Positions 57,472-64,000 of a stretch of 64,000 nt of DNA are shown one piece after another. The stretch comes from Streptomyces gardneri. GTDB taxonomy: Bacteria; Actinomycetota; Actinomycetes; Streptomycetales; Streptomycetaceae. Location: positions 90,635 through 154,634 of the forward strand of contig NZ_BJMN01000028.1 of NCBI RefSeq assembly GCF_006539185.1, in the 5' to 3' direction. A program made the translations under genes and the position numbers. The notes beneath the pieces were generated by a model. It was not told the DNA's origin. It made no database searches and saw only the letters and a list, made by a program, of their open reading frames with translations. Position 1 is the first letter of the stretch, and each line of letters opens with the position of its first letter.

Positions 57472-58044
57472 ATGTACGCGATGTCCCTGGGTGACGACGG
57501 CGCGGAGCTGCGCCCGCTCGAACCGTGGCAGGCCGACGAGTTCCTGGCGCACATGGACCGGGGGCGGGAGTTCATCGGCGCCCGCAACGGCCTCCCCGAC
57601 GTCGTGACCGACCTGGAGTCGAGCCGGGCCTTCCTCCGCGGGTACGCGGAGAAGGTGGCGTCCGACACGGGCCGGATCCACGGCATATGGCTCGGCGACG
57701 GCACGCTCGTCGGCGCCGTGATCCTCCGGTCGCTGGACACGAGGTCCGGCAGGGCCGAGGCGGGCTGCTGGCTGGAGCCGGCGGGGGCCGGCAGGGGCCT
57801 GGTGACCCGGGCCGCGCGGGCGCTGATCGACTGGGCGATAGAGGTGCGGGGCATCCGCCGGGTGGAGTGGGTGGTCGCCTCCGGCAACGGGCCGAGCATC
57901 GCCGTGGCCCGGCGCCTCGGCATGACGCGGGACGGCGTCCTGCGGGAGAGCTACGCCTACCGGGGCGAGCTGCACGACGAGGAGGTCTGGTCGGTCCTCG
58001 CGTCGGAGTGGCGGTCGGCGAAGCCGGCCGACTCCGCCTCCTAG
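57472..58044 (+). CDS. GNAT N-acetyltransferase (RimJ/RimL-like)
   Basis: A 190-residue acetyltransferase. ELRPLEPWQADEFLAHM starts the fold; EPAGAGRGLVTRAARALIDWA holds the acetyl-CoA pyrophosphate loop, and RVEWVVASGNGPSIAVARRLG follows, as in ribosomal-protein alanine acetyltransferases. GGAAGG lies upstream of ATG 57472. Its substrate is unknown. Confidence 0.9.
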   Translation: MYAMSLGDDGAELRPLEPWQADEFLAHMDRGREFIGARNGLPDVVTDLESSRAFLRGYAEKVASDTGRIHGIWLGDGTLVGAVILRSLDTRSGRAEAGCWLEPAGAGRGLVTRAARALIDWAIEVRGIRRVEWVVASGNGPSIAVARRLGMTRDGVLRESYAYRGELHDEEVWSVLASEWRSAKPADSAS

Positions 58045-58094
58045 GGCCAGGCGGGACTTTCCGGACAGGCCCCAGGGCTCCGCGCGTGCGTGGA

Positions 58095-58131
58095 GGGGCG
58101 GTGACCCGGCTCCGACCCTTGTCACCGCCCC
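58095..58131. terminator. Hairpin terminator between convergent genes
   Basis: GGGGCGGTGAC (58095-58105) pairs with GTCACCGCCCC (58121-58131) around 15 nt. It serves the acetyltransferase and the convergent permease. Confidence 0.7.
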
Positions 58132-58149
58132 GTGTCCCACCATCGCCGC

Positions 58150-60270
58150 TCAGCGCGTGAGGCGCCACGCGGGGAGGGCCGACGAGGCGACCGCGACCGT
58201 CGCGCAGACCGCTCCGGCGGCGCCGACCACGGCCCACGGGAGGACCAGGGCGACCGGGGCCGAGAGCGAGGCGAGGCCCGCGCCCAGGGTGCCGAGGACG
58301 GCCGCCGTCACCGCGAGACCGAGCAGCGCCCCGATCGCGGTGGCGAGCACCGCCTCGCCGGTGACCACCCGCAGGATCTGGGCCCGGGTGGCGCCGGCCA
58401 GCCGCAGGGAGGCCAGTTCCCCGCCGCGTACGGAGGTCGCCATGAGGAGCGTGTTGGCGAGCCCGATGACCGTGTAGACGAGGGCGATGCCGAGGACCAG
58501 GATCATGCCGAGCCGGGTCTGCGGGCTGCTCGCCGGATGGTCGGCCGCGGCCCACGCGGCGGCGGTCCTGACGGTCCCGCCGCTCGCCTCCAGGGCCCGC
58601 GCCGTGGCCGCGCCGCCGCCGCTCGCCTCGATCCGGTCGAGGGGGGCGCCGGGCGCGTTCGCCCGGGTGACGAACGGGCCGTTGTCGCCGGTCCCGAGCG
58701 CGAGGACGGCCACGACCCGGAGGCGTACGGGACCGCTCCCGTCCGCGCGCCAGATCTCGACGGTCTCGCCGATCCGGTGCCGCTCGAATTCCTCGTTGAC
58801 GACGATCGACCGGTCGTCGAGGTCCCGCAGGTCCCCCGCGACGACGGGCAGCCGGGCCAGCTCGGCGAAGGCCGCCGGGTCGGCAACCGCCCGCGCCCCG
58901 TACTTGACGACGGCCTCGGCCCCGTCCCGTACGAAGAGGGAGGTCGACGCGGTGGGGGAGACGACGGCCCCGGCCGGCAGAGCGGACACCGCGACCGGCT
59001 TCAACTCCTCCCCGCTCACCACGTACTGAGCGGCCGTCTGCTCCCGTGCCTCGACGCCCCGCGTCTGCGTGACGCTCGCCGCCGAGCCGAAGAGCGTCCC
59101 GGCGAGCGCGACGGTGACGAGGACGGGCGCGGCGACGGCGGCGGTGCGGCGCACGGAGGCGGCGCTGTTCTCCCGTACGAGCGTCCCCACGGCCCCGCGC
59201 AGCCGCAGCAGTCGCGCCACGGGCCGCACCAGGAGCGGGGAGAGGAGGGCGACGCCGCCGATGAGGAGCATCGGGAGGGTCGTGTACGTCTTCCGCTTGA
59301 GCAGCTCCGACGGTTCGGTGGCGTACGTCCAGACGAGCAGTCCGAGCCCCGTGAGGAGGAGTCCCGCGCCGAGGAGGGCCCGGCCGAGCGGCAGGACGTC
59401 GGTGTCGACGTCCGCCTCGCGCAGCGCGGCCGTCGGGCCGACCTTCCCGGCCCGGCGGGACGCGGCGACGGCCCCGGCGAGGGCGACGGTCAGACCGGTC
59501 CAGAAGGCGAGGTGGAAGGGCCAGACGGCGTCGCCGACCGCGAACCACTCGGGTGCGAGCCCGCCGTCGACCAGCGCCCGGGCCAGCAGGGGAGCGCCGG
59601 CGGCGCCGAGCGCGCACCCGGCGGCGGAGGCGAGCACGCCGAGCGCCGTGGCTTCCGCGAGGAGCATCCTGCGGACCTGGCCGGGGGTGGCTCCGGCGGT
59701 GCGGAGCAGGCCGAACTCGCGCCGCCGCAGGGCGACGGCGAAGGCGAAGGTGGAGGCGACGACGAAGACGGAGACGAAGGCGGTGACGCCGCCGGTGGTG
59801 CCGAGGAGGGCGTTGAGGCCGACGAGGGCCTGGGCGTCCCGCTCGGGGTCGGGGTCGGCGTTCCGTCGTGCGTCGCCGGTGAGGACCTGGGCGCGGTCGC
59901 CGACCAGGGCCCGGACCTCGTCGGCGGGGGCGTCGAGGCCGACGGCGTCGGGACCGCCGGATTCGGTGAGGGGCCAGCGGGTGCGCAGCTCGCTCACCAG
60001 TTCTTTGTCCACAGGCTGTGGACGGTCGAGTCGCTGCGACACGGGGACGGTGTCAGGACCGCGCCGAACGTCGAGCGTCAGTCGGTCCTGGCCCTGGACG
60101 ACGACCGGCGAGGAGGCGAACCGCTGGGGAGAACGCTCGGGCGCGTGGAAAGTGGCGGAGAGGCCGAGACCCATGGTGGTGAGCAGCCCGACGCCGAGGG
60201 CGAGGGCGAGGAATCCGCCGAGGAAGGAGGCCCAGCGGGCACGGAGACCGGAGAGGACGACGCTCAGCAT
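58150..60270 (-). CDS. FtsX-family ABC transporter permease
   Basis: A 706-residue permease from ATG 60270, overlapping the ATPase stop by 7 nt. An N-terminal helix (FLGGFLALALGVGLLTTMGL), a small soluble domain, three FtsX helices around residues 150-300, then a second soluble domain and a C-terminal FtsX core (MILVLGIALVYTVIGLANTLL). It resembles the permease at 25896-28394 in layout but is shorter. Export or membrane-stress role by family. Confidence 0.88.
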   Translation of the reverse strand: MLSVVLSGLRARWASFLGGFLALALGVGLLTTMGLGLSATFHAPERSPQRFASSPVVVQGQDRLTLDVRRGPDTVPVSQRLDRPQPVDKELVSELRTRWPLTESGGPDAVGLDAPADEVRALVGDRAQVLTGDARRNADPDPERDAQALVGLNALLGTTGGVTAFVSVFVVASTFAFAVALRRREFGLLRTAGATPGQVRRMLLAEATALGVLASAAGCALGAAGAPLLARALVDGGLAPEWFAVGDAVWPFHLAFWTGLTVALAGAVAASRRAGKVGPTAALREADVDTDVLPLGRALLGAGLLLTGLGLLVWTYATEPSELLKRKTYTTLPMLLIGGVALLSPLLVRPVARLLRLRGAVGTLVRENSAASVRRTAAVAAPVLVTVALAGTLFGSAASVTQTRGVEAREQTAAQYVVSGEELKPVAVSALPAGAVVSPTASTSLFVRDGAEAVVKYGARAVADPAAFAELARLPVVAGDLRDLDDRSIVVNEEFERHRIGETVEIWRADGSGPVRLRVVAVLALGTGDNGPFVTRANAPGAPLDRIEASGGGAATARALEASGGTVRTAAAWAAADHPASSPQTRLGMILVLGIALVYTVIGLANTLLMATSVRGGELASLRLAGATRAQILRVVTGEAVLATAIGALLGLAVTAAVLGTLGAGLASLSAPVALVLPWAVVGAAGAVCATVAVASSALPAWRLTR

Positions 60271-61043
60271 GCCAGGCTCCCCACGGGGTTGTCGGAACCG
60301 GGAGAGGCGGTCTCGGGGGCTTCGAGACCGGCCATCCGGGCGGCGACCGACTCCACCGTCGGCGCCCTCAGTTCGCCCGCCAGGCGGCCGTCGACCAGGA
60401 ACACCACGCGGTCCGCGCGTGCCGCGGCCACCGGGTCGTGGGTGACCATGACGATCGTCTGGCCGTCCTCGTCGACGAGTCGGCGCAGCATGGCGAGGAC
60501 CTCGCGGCTCGTCGTCGAGTCGAGCGCGCCCGTCGGCTCGTCCCCGAAGAGGACGGCAGGCCGGGTGATCAACGCCCGGGCGATCGCGACCCGTTGCTGC
60601 TGCCCGCCGGAGAGCTCCCCGGGCCGGTGCCGCTCCCGCCCGGCGAGCCCGACGCGTGCGAGGGCCTCCCTCACCTCCGTACGGGAGGGGCGGCGGCCGG
60701 CGAGGCGGAGCGGCAGGGCGACGTTCTGCGCGGCCGTCAGGCTCGGCAGCAGGTTGAACGACTGGAAGACGAAGCCGATCCGGTCCCGCCGCAGCAGGGT
60801 CAGGCGCCGCTCGCTCAGCCCTTCCAGGGCGGTCCCGCCGACCTCCACGCTCCCGGCGGTGGGCCGGTCGAGTCCGGCGGCGCACTGGAGCAGCGTGGAC
60901 TTGCCGGAGCCCGAGGGGCCCATGACGGCGGTGAAGGTCCCGGCGGCGAAGTCGAGGTCGACGCCGTCGAGGGCGCGGACGTCGCGGTGGTGGCGGGTGA
61001 GCCCCCGGAGCCGTACCGCGGTGGTGGTCGTGGTCTTCGTCAT
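60264..61043 (-). CDS. MacB/LolD-type ABC transporter ATPase
   Basis: A 259-residue ATPase. It has Walker A GPSGSGKST, the Q-loop FVFQSFNLL, signature LSGGQQQRVAIARAL, Walker B VLFGDEPTGALD and switch His in MVTHDPVAA. It forms an operon with the downstream FtsX permease. It is divergent from the DUF2786 gene with 115 nt between them. Confidence 0.93.
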   Translation of the reverse strand: MTKTTTTTAVRLRGLTRHHRDVRALDGVDLDFAAGTFTAVMGPSGSGKSTLLQCAAGLDRPTAGSVEVGGTALEGLSERRLTLLRRDRIGFVFQSFNLLPSLTAAQNVALPLRLAGRRPSRTEVREALARVGLAGRERHRPGELSGGQQQRVAIARALITRPAVLFGDEPTGALDSTTSREVLAMLRRLVDEDGQTIVMVTHDPVAAARADRVVFLVDGRLAGELRAPTVESVAARMAGLEAPETASPGSDNPVGSLAC

Positions 61044-61146
61044 GGCTCAAGCGAACCGTTTCCGCCGCCGCCGATCACGACCACTGCCGGGCGTCCGGGA
61101 GGTATGCCTGGCCCTACCTCTCGCGTAGTCCCTGCGGGGGCGGGGA

Positions 61147-61158
61147 GACAATCGGAGG
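61147..61158 (+). promoter_or_regulatory. Leaderless-type -10 box for the DUF2786 gene
   Basis: GACAAT at 61147-61152 lies 6 nt before ATG 61159. CGGAGG touches the ATG directly, too close to work as a normal ribosome binding site, so leaderless expression is more likely. Confidence 0.45.
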
Positions 61159-62304
61159 ATGGGACACCAGGACGGCACGGGCGGCGGCGCCACCATCATC
61201 GACAAGGCCTTCGAGGCGCTGTACGCGAGCGACGACGTCTCGCTCGACACGGCGGCCTCGCTCCTCGCCGCCGCCGACCGGGCGGTGGACGCGGAACTGT
61301 CCCGGCGCGGCGAGGAGTTCGTGCGGACGCTGTGGACCAGGGGCTGGCAGCCGGCGGACCTGGCGCGCACGGTCCGCCGCGAGCTCGCGGACGAGCACGT
61401 CCGCCTCCTCTCCTCCCTGATCAGGACGGAGACGGCGGCCTACGAGCGCCTGCCGCACCGCTGGCAGGCACAGCTCGACGACCTGGACGCGGGCACCACC
61501 CGCCCCACGGACCGCTTCTCGTACGCGACGACCGTCCTGGAGCTGTACCGGATCCTGGTCCGGCTGCCGAGGCTCGACGCGGTGGGCCCGGTGCCGGGCG
61601 AGACGCTGCCGCCGGCGGCAGTGGGCGAGCCCCGCATGCTGACGCGCATCAGGGCGCTCCTCGCGAAGGCGGAGGCGACGGGGTACCCGGAGGAGGCGGA
61701 GGCGCTCACGGCGAAGGCCCAGGAGCTGATGGCGCGGCACAGCCTGGACGAGGCGACGCTCGCGGCGGGCGCGCCGTCGCCGGAGACGCCGGGCGCGATC
61801 CGGATCGGGGTGGAGCCGCCGTACGAACAGGCGAAGGCGATCCTGCTGGACGCGGTGGCGACGGCGAACCACTGCCGGGCGGTGTGGAACGAGGCGTACG
61901 GCTTCTCGACGGTGGTCGGCTTCGAGGCGGACCTGGACCCGGTGGAGCTGCTGTACACCTCGCTCCTGGTCCAGGGCACGGCGGCGATGACCCGGGCGGA
62001 GGCGGAGCAGCGGGCGGGCGGCCGCAAGCGCACGAAGTCGTTCCGGCAGTCCTTCCTCCTCGCCTACGCCAACCGGCTGGGCTCCCGCCTGTCGGCGACG
62101 TCCCGCCGGGTCGCCGCGGAGGCCCCGACGCTCCTCCCGGCCCTGGCCTCCCGCGACCTCGCGGTCACGAACCGCACCGACGAACTCTTCCCGGAGACCC
62201 GGTCGACGAGGGTCCGGGCGGCCTGGGACGAGGAGGGCTGGACCCACGGCGCCACAGCAGCCGACAAGGCCGGTCTCCACCCCCACCGGCGTCACCTGCC
62301 GTAG
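61159..62304 (+). CDS. DUF2786 domain protein
   Basis: A 381-residue protein. Residues about 165-205 are the DUF2786 motif (ALLAKAEATGYPEEAEALTAKAQELMARH), found in phage and actinobacterial proteins. A second conserved block (RTKSFRQSFLLAYANRLGSRL) lies near residues 293-313. The N-terminal 150 residues are helical. Function unknown; a nucleic acid or SprT-like link has been suggested for relatives, which I cannot confirm here. Confidence 0.85.
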   Translation: MGHQDGTGGGATIIDKAFEALYASDDVSLDTAASLLAAADRAVDAELSRRGEEFVRTLWTRGWQPADLARTVRRELADEHVRLLSSLIRTETAAYERLPHRWQAQLDDLDAGTTRPTDRFSYATTVLELYRILVRLPRLDAVGPVPGETLPPAAVGEPRMLTRIRALLAKAEATGYPEEAEALTAKAQELMARHSLDEATLAAGAPSPETPGAIRIGVEPPYEQAKAILLDAVATANHCRAVWNEAYGFSTVVGFEADLDPVELLYTSLLVQGTAAMTRAEAEQRAGGRKRTKSFRQSFLLAYANRLGSRLSATSRRVAAEAPTLLPALASRDLAVTNRTDELFPETRSTRVRAAWDEEGWTHGATAADKAGLHPHRRHLP

Positions 62305-62315
62305 CGCCCACGCGC

Positions 62316-62343
62316 CCCCACCCCTTTTCGGGAAGGGGTGGGG
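62316..62343. terminator. Hairpin terminator after the DUF2786 gene
   Basis: CCCCACCCCTT (62316-62326) pairs with AAGGGGTGGGG (62333-62343) around a TTCGGG loop, an 11-bp stem with a stable-type loop. Confidence 0.8.
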
Positions 62344-62378
62344 TGGGGGGAAAAGCCCGTTTGGTGGGTGTTCGCGGA

Positions 62379-62391
62379 TACGCTCAGGGCC
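62379..62391 (+). promoter_or_regulatory. Leaderless-type -10 box for the FUSC gene
   Basis: TACGCT at 62379-62384 lies 7 nt before ATG 62392. No ribosome binding site is present. Confidence 0.5.
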
Positions 62392-64000
62392 ATGAGTTGG
62401 CTCCGGGCCCTGAAGGAGACCGCCCGCTCGGGGCTCACCGTCGAGCGGCCGCGGCTCGAACCCGCCATCGCCGCCCGAGGCGCCCTCGGACTCGCCCTCG
62501 TCGTCGGGTTCTCCCTCGCCCTCTTCGGCCCGACCGTCGCCGCCTCCTCCGCCTTCGGCGCCTTCCAGGCGGCCATCGCCACCTTCCAGCGTTCCTGGCG
62601 CCCCCGCCCCACCCTCGCCCTCGCCTCCGGCGCCAGCCTCGCCGTGTCGACGTTCCTCGGCTACGTCACGGGCGCCGGCTCCCACCCGTACCTCTTCCTC
62701 GCCCTGCTGATCCTCTGGACGTTCCTCTCGGGGCTCGCCTGGGCCGCCGGCCCCACCGCCGGCATCATCGCCTCCTCCAACGTGGCGATCATGCTGGTGA
62801 CGGTCACCCTCCCCACCTCCGTCGCCACCGCCGCCGGCCACGCCGCCATGATCTTCGCCGGCGGTGTCGTCCAGGCCGCCCTCGTCGTCCTCCTCCCCGT
62901 CCGCCGCTGGGGCGCCCAACGCGACGCCCTCGCCGACGCGCTCGCCGCCGAGGCCGACTACGCCCGCCGCCTCCGCCACGACCCGGTCGCCCCCTTCGAC
63001 CCCGTACCCCTCATGACGGCCCGCAGCGCCGCCGCCGTGACCCCCCGCCAGGCCCGCAACCGCCCGGCGGAGCTGCACGGCGCGCGGGGCTTCGCCGAGC
63101 GGATCCGCCCGGTCCTCGCCTCGCTCGCGGACCCGGCCGTCGGCGTGCCGGAGGAGGGGCCGCAGCGGGACCGCGTGCGCGAGCTGCTCGCCGCCGCGGG
63201 CGCCGTCCTCGACGCCGCCGCGCACGCGATCCGGCACGGCGAGCCGGTCACGCTCCCGCCGCCCGCCGTCGCCGTCCTGCGCACCCCGGACACCGGCGCG
63301 ATCCTCTCCGGCCCGCCCCGCCGCGCCGCCCTCCGCCTCTCCGCCCTGCTCGGCGACGTCGTCGAGACGGCGGAGCCCCGTACCGAGACGAGCTCGGACG
63401 AGGCCCGCACCCGCCCCACGATGGTCCGTCTCGGGCCGATCGTCCTCGCGAAGATGCGCGCCGAGCTGCGCCCCGACTCCCCGATCCTGCGCCACGCCGT
63501 CCGTGTCTCCGCGGTCACGGCCGCGGGCTACCTCCTCGGCACCGCGCTCCCCTTCGGCCACGGCTACTGGGCGCCGATGGCCTCCGTCATGGTGATGCGG
63601 CCGGACTTCACGCAGACGTACGCCCGCTCCGTGGCCCGCTTCGGCGGCACGCTCGTCGGCGTGGCGCTCGCGACGGCGGTCGTCCGGACGGCCCACCCGG
63701 GCACGTACCTGTCCGCCGCCCTGGCCGTGCTGTGCGCCTTCGGCATGTACCTGCTGATGCGCACGGGATACGCCGTCAGCCAGGTCTGCGTCGCCGCGTA
63801 CGTCGTCTTCCTCCTCGGCATGGACGGCGCCGGCCTCACCCAGACGGTCCGGGAGCGCGTGCTGCTGACCCTCCTCGGCGGGCTGCTCGCCATGCTCTCC
63901 TACGCCGTCTACCCGGCCTGGGAGACGCCCCGGCTGCGCGGCCGCCTCGCGGACTGGCTGGCGGCGTCCGGCCGGTACGCCGCCGCCGTCGCCGCCCGGT
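62392..64000 (+). CDS. FUSC-family membrane transporter (runs off the right edge)
   Basis: An open frame from ATG 62392 continues to the window end, 536 residues so far. The N-terminal half has hydrophobic helices (ALGLALVVGFSLALFGPTVA, then FLALLILWTFLSGLAWAAGP) and a cytoplasmic helical region. The second membrane block (RHAVRVSAVTAAGYLLGTALPFGHGYWAPM) is the FUSC/YccS signature of fusaric-acid-resistance-like efflux proteins. It should export aromatic acids or similar compounds. The C-terminus is missing. Confidence 0.88.
   Translation, partial: MSWLRALKETARSGLTVERPRLEPAIAARGALGLALVVGFSLALFGPTVAASSAFGAFQAAIATFQRSWRPRPTLALASGASLAVSTFLGYVTGAGSHPYLFLALLILWTFLSGLAWAAGPTAGIIASSNVAIMLVTVTLPTSVATAAGHAAMIFAGGVVQAALVVLLPVRRWGAQRDALADALAAEADYARRLRHDPVAPFDPVPLMTARSAAAVTPRQARNRPAELHGARGFAERIRPVLASLADPAVGVPEEGPQRDRVRELLAAAGAVLDAAAHAIRHGEPVTLPPPAVAVLRTPDTGAILSGPPRRAALRLSALLGDVVETAEPRTETSSDEARTRPTMVRLGPIVLAKMRAELRPDSPILRHAVRVSAVTAAGYLLGTALPFGHGYWAPMASVMVMRPDFTQTYARSVARFGGTLVGVALATAVVRTAHPGTYLSAALAVLCAFGMYLLMRTGYAVSQVCVAAYVVFLLGMDGAGLTQTVRERVLLTLLGGLLAMLSYAVYPAWETPRLRGRLADWLAASGRYAAAVAAR

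Overview
The window is high-GC actinobacterial chromosome, almost certainly Streptomyces. Third codon positions are nearly all G/C, GTG and TTG starts are common, and genes overlap by ATGA/GTGA. It carries bldG with its anti-sigma partner, a Lys/Ala-tailed topA without zinc fingers, a membrane H+-pyrophosphatase, and the actinobacterial Flp/Tad block next to a DECH-box helicase. From memory, the gene order of the left half follows the conserved Streptomyces core (S. coelicolor SCO3558 to SCO3539 region). That synteny was not checked by search.

Layout, left part (1-33.5 kb). A divergent HAD phosphatase (partial) is followed by a seven-gene Flp/Tad operon (CpaE-like, TadA, TadB, TadC, DUF4244 pilin, TadE, TadE-like) and a convergent helicase. 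Then come bldG and its anti-sigma partner, hppA, a lipoprotein, a methyltransferase/ArsR pair, an ABC-2 exporter, a small membrane protein, topA and an unusual MFS-thymidylate kinase-coiled coil fusion. An FtsX-type ABC exporter faces a two-component system. The part ends with the DNA polymerase III delta' gene, a secreted tripeptidyl-peptidase-like hydrolase and tRNA-Thr(CGT).

Middle part (33.7-48.9 kb). Directly after the tRNA and its terminator lies a compact accessory biosynthetic cluster. Its regulators are an XRE-SARP-NB-ARC protein and a LuxR/TrmB-like protein with an in-frame TTA codon. The biosynthetic genes are a flavin-reductase-fold protein, an AurF/CmlI-type diiron N-oxygenase, an aminoacyl-tRNA-synthetase-like amino acid:[carrier protein] ligase, an AcpS, two acyl carrier proteins, an O-methyltransferase, a KAS III enzyme with a paired Cys-less homologue, a free-standing condensation domain, a NodB deacetylase with an RNase H-like N-terminal domain, an MFS exporter and an Sfp-type phosphopantetheinyl transferase. 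I infer that an amino acid (glycine or alanine by family precedent) is loaded on an ACP, N-oxidised, O-methylated and condensed with an acyl or amine partner. I do not recognise the product, and this is the best candidate for an undescribed system in the window.

Right part (49-64 kb). A second flavin-reductase-fold protein, a divergent ECF41-like sigma factor, a DUF6479 protein, a SigE-family sigma factor with a membrane partner, a PolA-like polymerase, a HATPase-LuxR regulator, a quinone-oxidoreductase-like protein, a GNAT acetyltransferase, a second FtsX-type ABC exporter, a DUF2786 protein and the start of a FUSC transporter. Several genes in the window appear to be leaderless, with TANNNT-like -10 boxes 6-8 nt before the start codon.
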